The notes: generated by a model from the letters alone, not told the origin. Positions 7,983-17,360 are shown, counted from the stretch's first letter. The stretch is DNA of 64,000 nucleotides from Flammeovirgaceae bacterium UBA2366 (GCA_002344065.1 DDTK01000013.1:62001-126000), one strand, 5' to 3'. Numbers and translations are program-made.

Positions 7983-10181
7983 CTAAATTTTTGCCCGCAA
8001 AGAAATAATAAAATTTCTTCCCGGTGCGGATATACCTGATGAATAAGGTCGATAACGTTTGTCAAAAATGTTCTCAATCCCTGCATCAATAGTCAGGTAC
8101 TTAGCAACTGTATAGGATGTTTTGAAATTAAGTGTCCACCATGCGGGTGAATATGGATTTCCATTTTCGTCCTTCGCATACAAATGAGCATCAGCCTGCT
8201 CACTGAATGCGAGGTCACTGTTGGCGATTTCACCATTGTAGTTGGCGTACAGATTGGTCATCAGGCCTTTTCGATTAAAGATAACCTGAGTGGAACCAAA
8301 AGTTGGTGCAACATGTGTTGGCGGGCTATTTAATCCACTGGTGAAATCCCGCTCTTTTCCTTTTTGATAATTGAAGGATGAGGTCAGGTGAAGGAAATTT
8401 AACATTTTCCAATCAACGCCTACCTGTATGCCATATACATAAAGTTCATTTACGTTTTGCAATGACAATACCCGGCTCAACGTTCCGTCATAATCAATGC
8501 TGTCTTGCCCGTTAAAGGTAGAAGGCGCGCGTGCAATGGCGTTATCCATGGTGGTATAGTACACACCGGCATCAATAGAAAACTTTTTCGAAACGTTTAC
8601 CATTGTACCAATCTCATAGTTATAGGCAGTCTCAGGCTTAAGATTTGGATTGGGAACCACCACTGTACCCGGTTGTGAATCGAATACTTTGCCAATGTCA
8701 TCTACATTCGGTGCCCGAAACCCTGTAGAAAAATTAGCGAACAGTTTTGATTTTTCCGTAGGGCTATAGATCAATCCGAGACTATTCGTGATCTGTTTGT
8801 TTTTTAAGTCCGCTTCAGTAAACTGAAAATCAAAAAATGTATTGTCGTATTTCGCATAGGTATGCACATAATTAAAGCGATTGCTGACAGTAAGTAGCCA
8901 CGCTTCATTAAGATTTACTTTCATGCTCAGGTAAGCAGCCATCGAACGCCAATCGGAATCAGTAGGGTAACGGGTTGAAAGGGGTGACTCTGCTTCGGTG
9001 CTAATGTTAAACCGGTAGGCGGTTGAATAAACCTTGTTGATTACAAACTCAGCGCCATAAAAGAACTGCACCTGTTCATTCATCTTTTTATCCATATCAA
9101 GGTTGGCTGACCATGCTTTCACGTTTTCGAACCGGTTATTCCGGTTAGCGTTGTTGCGGTTGCGGTTATGGCGGCTTTCGTTGTAATCTTGATAGGCAAT
9201 GGTAAGTCGCGCTGCATCAAACAGAACGGTGGGTGAAATATAGTTTGCCTGAAGGGAATGCATCAACCATTCCTGTGGCCCATAGTACCATTCAGCACTT
9301 ACAAAGTGGTTCTGATTATTTTTCAGAATCAGCCGGTCGTAACGATCATACCGTGAGGTTTTGGATTGATGATAACTGTAATTCAAGTCCCAGTTGGCAT
9401 TCGGTTTAAAGCGAACTTTCTGCATCAGGTTGAGTTGATTGTAGCCGGTTGGAACTTGAATGCGAGGATCGGAATTGATTCTTACAACGTCAGCATCGTT
9501 CTCGCGAACCATATAATCCAGGCGCAGATATTCATCCGGTCCCATCGAACCTTGCTTCAGGTCATCGAATGTTGAATAGGTAATGCTGGTAAGAAATGCC
9601 CACTTTTTCAGACCAAAATTAACATCCAGATGCCCGGTGTTTTCTTTGTTGGCCGAGGAGTAACGCATCAGGGCATTGCCTGCGAAATAGGGCTTTTCAT
9701 CAGACGAAACCTTGGCCTGACGGGTATGAAAATCCATAACACCTCCAATAGCATCGCTGCCATAAACAACCGAACCCGGGCCGAATATTACTTCGGACGT
9801 TTCAATGATATTTGGATCAAGCGAAATGACATTTTGCACATTGCCGCTACGGAATATAGCATTGTTAAAACGCACACCATCTACTACGAGTAATACCCGG
9901 TTGGTAGCAAAACCACGAATCATCGGGCTTCCTCCACCCAACTGACTTTTTTGAACAAACACCTGGTTTGAAATGCCCAACAAGTCTGCAGCGGTTTGCG
10001 GATTTTGAAATTGAATTAGCGAGGCATCGATTTTCGTTACCCGGTTAGGAACTTCACGCAAGTTTTCTTCCCACCGGTTAACCGAAATAACCACCTCTTC
10101 CAGAAGTTTGGTAGTGTCTGCCTGCTGTGCATACGTACAGATATGCAGCACAAGCAAACACACAACAAGTGTTATTCTCAT
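7983..10181 (-). CDS. TonB-dependent outer-membrane receptor, heme/hemoglobin type
   Basis: The 732-residue protein has a signal peptide (about 1-19, ending YAQQ), a plug domain (about 35-160) and a 22-strand-type barrel ending at residue 732. The plug carries GGGSPMIRGFATNRVLLVVD followed by GVRFNNAIFRSGN, a pattern shared with heme/hemoglobin receptors of the HmuR/ChuA kind, and later FGPGSVVYGSDAIGGV. The barrel has the TonB-receptor hallmark FANFSTGFRAPNVDDIGKVF and NLKPETAYNYEIG. The protein would move a ferric chelate or heme across the outer membrane using TonB energy. No STN or carboxypeptidase-like domain is present. The PepSY protein 14 nt downstream supports iron or heme uptake; substrate is inference. 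Confidence 0.88.
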   Translation of the reverse strand: MRITLVVCLLVLHICTYAQQADTTKLLEEVVISVNRWEENLREVPNRVTKIDASLIQFQNPQTAADLLGISNQVFVQKSQLGGGSPMIRGFATNRVLLVVDGVRFNNAIFRSGNVQNVISLDPNIIETSEVIFGPGSVVYGSDAIGGVMDFHTRQAKVSSDEKPYFAGNALMRYSSANKENTGHLDVNFGLKKWAFLTSITYSTFDDLKQGSMGPDEYLRLDYMVRENDADVVRINSDPRIQVPTGYNQLNLMQKVRFKPNANWDLNYSYHQSKTSRYDRYDRLILKNNQNHFVSAEWYYGPQEWLMHSLQANYISPTVLFDAARLTIAYQDYNESRHNRNRNNANRNNRFENVKAWSANLDMDKKMNEQVQFFYGAEFVINKVYSTAYRFNISTEAESPLSTRYPTDSDWRSMAAYLSMKVNLNEAWLLTVSNRFNYVHTYAKYDNTFFDFQFTEADLKNKQITNSLGLIYSPTEKSKLFANFSTGFRAPNVDDIGKVFDSQPGTVVVPNPNLKPETAYNYEIGTMVNVSKKFSIDAGVYYTTMDNAIARAPSTFNGQDSIDYDGTLSRVLSLQNVNELYVYGIQVGVDWKMLNFLHLTSSFNYQKGKERDFTSGLNSPPTHVAPTFGSTQVIFNRKGLMTNLYANYNGEIANSDLAFSEQADAHLYAKDENGNPYSPAWWTLNFKTSYTVAKYLTIDAGIENIFDKRYRPYSSGISAPGRNFIISLRAKI

Positions 10182-10275
10182 GTTGATGAAAAAGTTTAAG
10201 TCGAAAAATGCAAAGTGCCGGATTGAATCCGGAACATGACTTATTTCTGCTGTGACAGATTTGGAATTAGGTTTT

Positions 10276-10400
10276 TAACCACAAAGGTCACGAAGTATGG
10301 CACAAAGGCACAAAGAGAACATCGCAAAGCAAAGTGTTTTTTCCTCGTTATAAACCCTTCGTGTTCTTTGTGTGGTTTTTCTTTGAGGCCTTGGTGGTTA
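10276..10400. repeat. Imperfect palindromic CCACAAAG-type repeat element
   Basis: The 244-base gap between two minus-strand genes holds a palindrome-like unit. The left end TAACCACAAAGGTCACGAAG (10276-10295) is matched by the reverse complement of the right end (TAACCACCAAGGCCTCAAAG), and internal arms (GCACAAAGGCACAAAGAGAAC and CCTTCGTGTTCTTTGTGTGG) are also partly complementary. CACAAAG is repeated several times. Units of this type occur scattered in many Bacteroidota genomes and encode no convincing protein. Folding on either strand would give a long imperfect hairpin that could act as a terminator or mRNA stabiliser. No flanking direct repeat is obvious. Confidence 0.7.
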
Positions 10401-10426
10401 GAATTCGCCAACCTGTAAAAATAGAA

Positions 10427-10939
10427 TTAAACTGATTTGGGTGGCGGAGAATCGATGAGTGCAATGAAGTTAATCATTGACTCATTGTAATAAGTCGATG
10501 GTGAAGTTTTTTCAGGCAAGGCAGTTAAACCATATTCAAACTGTACAGGCAGGAAATGCAACACACTAAACAGTGAAAAAGAGGGTGGTATTTGCGCTGA
10601 ATCATTTTGAAGATTATTAAGCACCGCATCCAAAAGTGAAAGCAGGTTGTCTTCATCTTCATCATACACACCGTAGACATAAAGTTTTGAATCCTTTTCA
10701 ATAACCCGCGCAATGTCAAACATGTTGCCATCAACTTTTATTTCGTGTTCCTCCACACGGGCTCGTTTGAATTCTTCAGGGGTAAGAATAATAAGCTCAA
10801 GGTCTTGATCGGGTAAGGTTGCCAACAGGGCGCGCATCTCCCGTTTGATTTGCATAGCTCGAAAAGCAAAGTAAACATACTGGCCACCAAAGTTGGCCAG
10901 CAGGAGGGTAAGTAGTACTGTGGAAATAATGCGCCTCAC
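10427..10939 (-). CDS. Membrane-anchored protein of unknown function
   Basis: I do not recognise this 170-residue protein. It starts with one hydrophobic segment (about residues 4-26, STVLLTLLLANFGGQYVYF) that could be a signal anchor. An acidic, probably periplasmic or cytosolic alpha/beta region follows (residues 40-115: LELIILTPEEF, then KLYVYGVYDEDEDN), and the tail is Pro-rich. It is on the same strand as, and upstream of, the TonB receptor, separated by the palindromic repeat. A second in-frame reading of this region is unlikely to be real. The position suggests, but does not show, a link to the receptor/PepSY pair. Confidence 0.55.
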   Translation of the reverse strand: MRRIISTVLLTLLLANFGGQYVYFAFRAMQIKREMRALLATLPDQDLELIILTPEEFKRARVEEHEIKVDGNMFDIARVIEKDSKLYVYGVYDEDEDNLLSLLDAVLNNLQNDSAQIPPSFSLFSVLHFLPVQFEYGLTALPEKTSPSTYYNESMINFIALIDSPPPKSV

Positions 10940-11034
10940 AAAGCGAAGGTAGCGAAAAGTATGGCTCGTTCTGATGAATTACAGAAGCGGTAATGCCTTT
11001 GTACAGTGGGCCGTTATAGTTCAATGAACCGGAG

Positions 11035-13173
11035 TTAACTTGATTTTAACTTCTTGTAGGATTTTGATTGAGTAAATTCTACAACCTCCCCAAAACGCTC
11101 ATACTCTGGCCAATTGGAGTAACCTTTACTTTTGGCTTTACTTAACATTTTTTCAGATTTACCGAATTTATTCTTTGCAGCATAATAGCGCGAATAGTTA
11201 ACATAACCCCTTGGCTCTTCAGGCATTAGTTTTACTTGTGACTTGGCTGCTTCATAAAGGATGGGGAGACTTGTTTCAGGAAAACTATCGAAGCGATTAA
11301 TTAATGCATAACCACGCATTAGGTCCTCTGTATTTTTGCTGGCCAGGTAATACTTTTGAATTAGTGACATACGTGCAAAATCCGAATATTCAATTTTTTC
11401 ATTAAGATTATTGGATAGTTCCGCTGCTTTTTCATAAAGCAAAGCTGCGCTATCAAGCTTTGAACCAATGTAAGGATACCCTATGTTTTTCCACGAATAG
11501 ACAAAATACTGTCCAGCCAGGTTCACATAGTCGTATACTGTTGGCTTGCGCTTAACCGCTTCACGAAAATAGTAAGTTGACAAGCTGTCATTCTTCTTTC
11601 TGTAATGGATATTGCCCAAAAGTGCATAGGGCCTTGTCCATCCTGGAGCAAGACGCACAGCCCTCTCTGAACTTATAATTGCATCATCATACTTCTTCAG
11701 GAAGTAATTGATGCGGGCGTAGGTATAGTACAGATAGGAGCTGGTTGTATCCAGTGCGATTGCATTGCGGATGCTTTCAACCGCAACCTCTGTTGCTTTA
11801 TTTCGAGTATCCTGATTTTCATGAAAAAAAGTAAGCCACGCTTCTGCTCTCATGTAGTTATACCGAACGAATACCCGACTATATAGTGGATCTTCCGGAA
11901 GCATGATTTTAACGAGTTTAGATAATGCGACTCTTAGGTTGGCTCGAATTAGAAGATTTTCACGACTATTATATTCATCAGTGAGTTTAAAGGTGTAAAC
12001 TTCCGAGCTGTTAGCATCTACTGTTTCTACCACGGGTTTCTCCTCCGTTAATTGAAGTACTTGATTAATATACTCTTGGCTCAGATTCATGGTTGCGATA
12101 TAGAGCCGTTCCTCCATTAAGGGAACAACAGGATGATCAGGAGTAGCAGCTTTAATAAATTCATAATAGCTGAACGCATCATTTCCCGGGTGGTCAGCCA
12201 AACGATAGTTTTTGATTGCTGTTTTGAACAACTCGTAAACCACCTTGGCCGTGTCGCTGAGTTGTTGGACATAAGTTAGTTCATCCGTTCGCGAAAGCGC
12301 ATCTAATAAATTTACTTGTGTGTTGTCTTTATAAAGCTCCTTGTACAGTTCAAACTGCTTTTCATCAACTTGTGCCAGGTAAATAGATTTAGGGCTCCCA
12401 ACCACTTTCGGGTTCTGAAGGTATTGGGTTTGTGCAGGCACATTTTCGTATAGGTAGCGTTCAAGTTCCATTAAACTGACCAAACCATCCTTTGGAGCAG
12501 TGTCAGCAAACCCAAGCAAACCTTTTATCAGGTAGTAAGTAAACACACCATGTCCACCGCCCCACATTGGGTGCTCATAAGATTTCTCATTGTCTTGGGC
12601 CGATAAAATCTTATAAATATTTTTCGCCTCTGCCGCCAGAAGGTTGTTAAGAAACAAAAAACCTTCATTCCCATCTGATTTCCCAGAGTGGCAGGCATCC
12701 GCTACGAAGATTGTTTGCACATTACGCCTGGAAAGAGACTGGAGGAAAGCTTGAAGGAATTCCATTGAGATATTACCACCACTACTGTAGGTCTCATTAA
12801 ACGCATCATATGCATGAAGATAGCCGAGCTTAAAGTCAGTTAAATCTTCATAGCCACCATGCCCGGAGAAATAAATAAAAACCCTGTCATTTTCTAAGGT
12901 GTTTCTAAGCAACCATCGCATCGCATATTCAATGGAAGCGGCTGTGGCATCTTCATTAAGCAACACCCGGGTTTGTTCTTCCGAGTAGTATTTACCTAAT
13001 GTTTTTTTTAGTATCTGATGGTATGCTATGGCGTCATCGTCAGCAAACTGTAGACTGTTGAAGTGTTTATAATCGGATATGCCCACAATCAGCACCCACA
13101 TTTTACGCTCTTGGGCACTTACGTTGGTGAAGCATGAAAGAAACAACAGAAGCAGTAAAAATCGCAATAGCAT
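11035..13173 (-). CDS. Secreted caspase-like (C14) protease with TPR-like helices
   Basis: The 712-residue protein has a signal peptide (residues 1-20, NVSAQE at the cut) and then a caspase-fold domain (about 25-260). The catalytic His is in YFSGHGG (His105) and the catalytic Cys in VADACHSG (Cys161), the two residues of metacaspase/orthocaspase enzymes. The C-terminal 450 residues are helical and contain tetratricopeptide-like units, e.g. SYLYYTYARINYFLKKYDDA and the following TRPYALLGNIHYRKKNDS. Caspase-like enzymes cut after Arg/Lys or Asp; specificity cannot be read here. A signal peptide with a C14 domain points to action in the periplasm or at the surface. The next gene upstream ends 92 nt away with its own terminator, so it is probably transcribed alone. 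Confidence 0.85.
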   Translation of the reverse strand: MLLRFLLLLLFLSCFTNVSAQERKMWVLIVGISDYKHFNSLQFADDDAIAYHQILKKTLGKYYSEEQTRVLLNEDATAASIEYAMRWLLRNTLENDRVFIYFSGHGGYEDLTDFKLGYLHAYDAFNETYSSGGNISMEFLQAFLQSLSRRNVQTIFVADACHSGKSDGNEGFLFLNNLLAAEAKNIYKILSAQDNEKSYEHPMWGGGHGVFTYYLIKGLLGFADTAPKDGLVSLMELERYLYENVPAQTQYLQNPKVVGSPKSIYLAQVDEKQFELYKELYKDNTQVNLLDALSRTDELTYVQQLSDTAKVVYELFKTAIKNYRLADHPGNDAFSYYEFIKAATPDHPVVPLMEERLYIATMNLSQEYINQVLQLTEEKPVVETVDANSSEVYTFKLTDEYNSRENLLIRANLRVALSKLVKIMLPEDPLYSRVFVRYNYMRAEAWLTFFHENQDTRNKATEVAVESIRNAIALDTTSSYLYYTYARINYFLKKYDDAIISSERAVRLAPGWTRPYALLGNIHYRKKNDSLSTYYFREAVKRKPTVYDYVNLAGQYFVYSWKNIGYPYIGSKLDSAALLYEKAAELSNNLNEKIEYSDFARMSLIQKYYLASKNTEDLMRGYALINRFDSFPETSLPILYEAAKSQVKLMPEEPRGYVNYSRYYAAKNKFGKSEKMLSKAKSKGYSNWPEYERFGEVVEFTQSKSYKKLKSS

Positions 13174-13205
13174 GTCATGGCCTCTTTGACTTTCAAGATA
13201 ATTAA

Positions 13206-13239
13206 AAAAGGCCGTTAAGTACTAACGACCTTTTCAACT
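13206..13239 (-). terminator. Intrinsic terminator of the amidohydrolase gene
   Basis: A 12-bp stem with one mismatch (AAAAGGCCGTTA, 13206-13217, against TAACGACCTTTT, 13223-13234) and a 5-base loop lies just past the stop of the minus-strand gene that ends at 13265. Read on the minus strand it ends in a run of T (TTTTTTAAT), as expected for a factor-independent terminator. Confidence 0.75.
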
Positions 13240-13264
13240 CGAATAAGGTAGTAAATATAATTGC

Positions 13265-16200
13265 TTATCGAATTCCAGGCAGTGCTGTAGTTGGTTTGCT
13301 TTGTTGCCAGTTGAAGTTCGCCTTGCGGGTAGCAGGATACACCTCGTCCAGCGAGTTACCGTCATACATTCTTCCGTTCTTCATCACCTTGTTCACCGTG
13401 TTGGTGTTACGGATGTTTTCCAACGGATTTTTATCGAGAATGATCAGGTCTGCCAGTTTGCCTGCCTCAATTGAGCCCAAATCCCCATCCAAACCAAGGG
13501 CTTTGGCTCCATGAATAGTTGCCACTTTCAAGGCATTGTGTTCAGATAACCCACCTGATTGCATTGACCACAATTCCCAATGATAGCCCAAACCTTGCAA
13601 CTGTCCGTGTGAACCTACACCGGCATTGCCACCGGCTGCCACATAATTTTTCAGGAAGGCCGCATGATCGGGGAACACATGCTCTTCAAACATAAACCAT
13701 CCTGGCCTTCTCCTCGACTTGGCATCCAACTCTGATTTAGGTGTGAAGTAATTCAGCTTCGGATCGCCATTTACATTTTCAGTAGCATAGAAGTAGTTCT
13801 CTGCCCATGGGCCGCCATAGGAAACCAAAAGCGTTGGTGTGTAGGTTGTTCCTGACTTTGCGAGAAACGTATTGAAGTCGTTATACAACGGATAAATCGG
13901 GAAGGAGTGTTCATGTCCCGGGTAGCCGTCCTGGATTTGCGTAAGGTTCAGTTTGAAATCCAATCCACCCTCCGTAGTCGGCATCAGCTGTTGCTCTTTC
14001 GCAGCCATAATAATCCATTGGCGATGCTGACGATTACCTGTCAGATACATCTTAATGGTTTTAGTGTTGTAGTATTCTGAATATTGTTTCAGAACACTTC
14101 GGGCATGATCCAAATCTTTTATGTTGTAACCCCAATAACCTACACCTGGACCGGTTGAATACACACGAGGCCCGGGGATTTGTCCGGCATCAACCAAATC
14201 GGCATAGGTAAGCACATCGGTTGTTCCAGTTTGCGGATCACGCGTGGTGGTTACGCCATAGGCTAAATTGGCCGCATACATCCACACTTCATTTTTATGC
14301 AAGCCCCACTGTGGCCACATGTGTGCATGTGTATCCACAAAGCCGGGCACTATGGTTTTTCCGGCCATGTCCATTTTTTGAACAGTGCCATCAACAGTTA
14401 TACTACCGGCTGCACCCACTTGTTTGATGCGGTTGTTTTCAATGAGTATATCACCACGCTCAATAATCTCATCTCCCTTCATGGTGATGATGCGGGCATT
14501 GGTGAGCAACACTTTGCCAGTAGGAATGTCGCGCGGCACCGTAACCTTTACCCGTATCTCACCAGGCTTGTAGCCTTCATCCTTCTTTTCTTCTCCGTTC
14601 TTTTTCTCTTCAGCCTTTCCCTCTTCCCTGGCTTTTGCTTCTTCGGCTTTCTTTTTCTTTAGTTCTTCTTCTTTCGTCTTTGCTTCATCCAGGTCGTACG
14701 TGAAAAATGCATTGCCGATTGACCAATACACTTTTTTTCCGGTATTGCTCCAACTCGCAAACTGACCGCCAATAGTGGTTAGCTTGCGCGATGGGAATTG
14801 CGATTTATCAGGATCAGAAACAGAAATCTTAGGTGTTTCGCCACCGGTTTTCGGAATCGTCACCACATAAATTTCATTGTTGATTTGTGCCATCGCCTGG
14901 TCGCCTTCAGGTGCCATCATTACCACACTGGCATTGGACGGTTGCTGCTGCGGTTCACGTTCGGTTTCGGCAAGCATGCAATAATTTACATTGTCATGCT
15001 CGTGATCGTGTGTAGTTCCATACACGGTAATACCGGTAACTTTTACATGCTCCTTCTCATCCGTTCCATCCCATCGGATGGAGAGCAATCCTTTTCCGCC
15101 ATGATATAAATAGATGCGATCATCATTTTTTACAAAGTGCGGATTGCCACGGCCTTTTGATTTGTCGATTACGTTCACAACTCCACCATCGGATGAAATC
15201 CAGGCTAAACTCTCTTTCGATTTAAAAGCAAACGGGCCATCAGCTTCTTTGAAGAACTGCGCGGGGCCTTGTAAAAATGCAATCCGATTATTTTTGTACG
15301 ACCAGGCCGGATCGGAATACACACCGGCAGATGAGGTTAACTTAACAGGCTTGGCTCCCTTGGCCTTGAAATTTATTTTGTACAAACTGCCGCCCACATT
15401 TTCTTCCCAGCTTACCCAGGCAAGCTGGCTACCATCCGGGCTCCAGGCCGGCATCGCTTCGGTGAAGTTAAAATTTGTCACACGCTTCGGTGTACCATTG
15501 GGCAGATCCATAAGATACAATCTGTTCAAGGCAGTAAAGGCAAGCTGCTTTCCGTCAGGCGATACTTTGCCATCGCGGATTTGCGTTACGATCATTTCCT
15601 TCTCATCACTGATCGGGTATTTGAAATCGAGTTTCGGACCGAGTTCCAGTTTTACATCTACTTCGAATGGAATTTGAACAGCGTTTCCTCCGGCAATCGG
15701 AATGCGCCAGAATTTACCCCCGTAAGAAGCCACCACTTCTTTGCTATCAGGAGTAAACGACATAGCGGGAAGCACACCCATGGGGGCGATAGACTCCTGC
15801 TCATCACGTTGCACCGGATAAGCCAGCCAGCGCTCTTCACCGGATTTTAAATTGCGGAGCATCAAACCAGTATGTTCATTATGACGCGTACCGTAAACCA
15901 ACCATTTTCCATCTGGCGAGAGTGTTGGTGTGAAAGCGGAACCATATCGATTGGTCTGTGTTTCCAACTCACCGGTTTCGCGATCATACGTACCTAATTG
16001 GTATTGCGGTAGCTGCGCATTGTAGTTCCAGGAGCCCGTACGTTGTGCAAACCAAATGTAGCGGCTATCCGGGCCAAAGGCGGGCTCCACAACTTTCAGG
16101 TTATCAGGTTTGCTGATGAGCTGTGCGCCACCTCCGCCATCTTTGTGATACAAAAACATTTTCAGGATTCTTCTGCCTTTCGAAACCACCACGTAGTTTC

Positions 16201-16651
16201 CATCGGGCGTCCATTCGGCTGATTGATACGTATCGGTGTTGCCTTTCGTGATTTGCAGCGAGTCTTTTTTGTCCAGCGAGAAGCGCCAGACATTTTCTCC
16301 TCCGCTTCTGTCGGAAATGAAAAGCAGGTGCTTTCCATCCGGGCTGAATTTGGGGTGCGAATCGAACGCCAACCCGCTGGTGAAGCGCTCAGCTTTGCCG
16401 CCACCAAACGGGAGTAAATAAATGTCTCCTAAAAAGTCGAAGGCAATGGTTTTGCCATCGGGACTAACATCCAATGACATCCAGGTTCCTTCGGTAGCTG
16501 TAATGTGAATCGTACGGTCGGATTCAAGCGGGAGATCTTTCTTCTTTTTGGTTTCTTTTTTTGTGCTGTCGGGTTTGACTTCTTTTTTATCATCCTGTCC
16601 GCTAACGAGCAGGGCGGACAACATGAATAATGTGATGTAGAGTGATTTCAT
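13265..16651 (-). CDS. Beta-propeller / amidohydrolase fusion, exported
   Basis: I chose ATG 16651 because it starts a clean signal peptide (MKSLYITLFMLSALLVSGQ); an upstream in-frame start at 16696 would add 15 non-signal residues. The 1128-residue protein begins with TolB/PD40-type propeller repeats (residues about 35-640; repeated SPDGK motifs such as SPDGKTIAFD, SPDGKHLLFISD, SPDGKWLVYG). An extremely charged Lys/Glu linker follows (about 655-692), then a metal-dependent amidohydrolase domain with GFVDTHAHMW near residue 775 supplying the HxH ligands and GVGSHGQLQGLG near the end. Family members hydrolyse C-N bonds of imides or peptides such as Xaa-Pro; the substrate is unknown. It acts in the periplasm or outside. 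A close parallel is the imidazolonepropionase-like amidohydrolase group. Confidence 0.85.
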   Translation of the reverse strand: MKSLYITLFMLSALLVSGQDDKKEVKPDSTKKETKKKKDLPLESDRTIHITATEGTWMSLDVSPDGKTIAFDFLGDIYLLPFGGGKAERFTSGLAFDSHPKFSPDGKHLLFISDRSGGENVWRFSLDKKDSLQITKGNTDTYQSAEWTPDGNYVVVSKGRRILKMFLYHKDGGGGAQLISKPDNLKVVEPAFGPDSRYIWFAQRTGSWNYNAQLPQYQLGTYDRETGELETQTNRYGSAFTPTLSPDGKWLVYGTRHNEHTGLMLRNLKSGEERWLAYPVQRDEQESIAPMGVLPAMSFTPDSKEVVASYGGKFWRIPIAGGNAVQIPFEVDVKLELGPKLDFKYPISDEKEMIVTQIRDGKVSPDGKQLAFTALNRLYLMDLPNGTPKRVTNFNFTEAMPAWSPDGSQLAWVSWEENVGGSLYKINFKAKGAKPVKLTSSAGVYSDPAWSYKNNRIAFLQGPAQFFKEADGPFAFKSKESLAWISSDGGVVNVIDKSKGRGNPHFVKNDDRIYLYHGGKGLLSIRWDGTDEKEHVKVTGITVYGTTHDHEHDNVNYCMLAETEREPQQQPSNASVVMMAPEGDQAMAQINNEIYVVTIPKTGGETPKISVSDPDKSQFPSRKLTTIGGQFASWSNTGKKVYWSIGNAFFTYDLDEAKTKEEELKKKKAEEAKAREEGKAEEKKNGEEKKDEGYKPGEIRVKVTVPRDIPTGKVLLTNARIITMKGDEIIERGDILIENNRIKQVGAAGSITVDGTVQKMDMAGKTIVPGFVDTHAHMWPQWGLHKNEVWMYAANLAYGVTTTRDPQTGTTDVLTYADLVDAGQIPGPRVYSTGPGVGYWGYNIKDLDHARSVLKQYSEYYNTKTIKMYLTGNRQHRQWIIMAAKEQQLMPTTEGGLDFKLNLTQIQDGYPGHEHSFPIYPLYNDFNTFLAKSGTTYTPTLLVSYGGPWAENYFYATENVNGDPKLNYFTPKSELDAKSRRRPGWFMFEEHVFPDHAAFLKNYVAAGGNAGVGSHGQLQGLGYHWELWSMQSGGLSEHNALKVATIHGAKALGLDGDLGSIEAGKLADLIILDKNPLENIRNTNTVNKVMKNGRMYDGNSLDEVYPATRKANFNWQQSKPTTALPGIR

Positions 16652-16730
16652 AGAATGTATATTAATGATGCAAAGAATACGGATAAATGTATTCAATGTT
16701 TTGGAATTACACAGGTGGGTGGAATTGTAC

Positions 16731-17360
16731 TTAAGAGAACAAATTATTGATCTCCAGGTCGATGCGGTTCACAATAAAGGAAAAGTCCTCTATGCGTTCT
16801 ACAAAATCAAGATCATTTACATTTACGATCAATAGCTTGCCGTGCTTGTAGTTGCTGATCCAGTTCTCGTAGTGTTCGTTCAGGTTTTTGAGATAATCAA
16901 GCCGCATGGCATATTCATATTCGCGCCCTCGTTTTTGAATTTGCCGAACCAGTTTAGGAATATCAGACCGAAGGTAAATGAGCAGATCGGGACCCTGAAC
17001 AAAGTTGATCATGGAGTTGAAAATGTCCAGGTAGCTTTGATAATCGCGGTCAGAAATGTGCCCGCTTTTATGAAGGTTTGCTGCAAAAATGTAGGCATCC
17101 TCGTAAATGGTACGGTCCTGAATAGTGGTGTTTTCGTTGGTTCGTATTTCGTTAACCTGGCGGAAGCGGCTGTTGAGAAAATAAATCTGCAAATGAAAAG
17201 CCCAGCGGGTCATGTCGTTGTAGAAATCCTTCAGGTAAGGATTTTTGTCCACCGATTCATAAAGAGGTGTCCATCCGTAATGCTTTGACAGCTTTTCGGC
17301 CAGGGTAGTTTTACCCGAACCAATGTTTCCGGAGATGGCAATGTGCTTGAGTTTTTTCAT
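16731..17360 (-). CDS. Deoxynucleoside kinase
   Basis: This 209-residue protein belongs to the deoxynucleoside kinase (dNK) family, which phosphorylates deoxyadenosine, deoxyguanosine or related nucleosides for salvage. The P-loop GNIGSGKTT is at residues 11-19. The DRTIYEDAYIFAANL stretch (about 82-96) corresponds to the DRS/ERS motif that binds the substrate and catalytic carboxylate, and RGREYEYAMRLDYL (about 144-157) to the LID region with its Arg residues. Length and order match single-domain bacterial dNKs. It lies 34 nt after the end of an unrelated small gap on the minus strand and is followed by the amidohydrolase gene 80 nt on. Base preference between dA, dG and dC cannot be decided. 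Confidence 0.9.
   Translation of the reverse strand: MKKLKHIAISGNIGSGKTTLAEKLSKHYGWTPLYESVDKNPYLKDFYNDMTRWAFHLQIYFLNSRFRQVNEIRTNENTTIQDRTIYEDAYIFAANLHKSGHISDRDYQSYLDIFNSMINFVQGPDLLIYLRSDIPKLVRQIQKRGREYEYAMRLDYLKNLNEHYENWISNYKHGKLLIVNVNDLDFVERIEDFSFIVNRIDLEINNLFS

Noticed and set aside
10236..10418. 60-codon + frame in the repeat region
   Set aside because: Its TTKVTKYGTKAQREHRK text is the translation of the CACAAAG repeat, which gives false frames wherever it occurs.
15114..15677. 187-codon + frame opposite the propeller-amidohydrolase gene
   Set aside because: It lies wholly within a conserved coding region on the other strand and has no start signal or domain.
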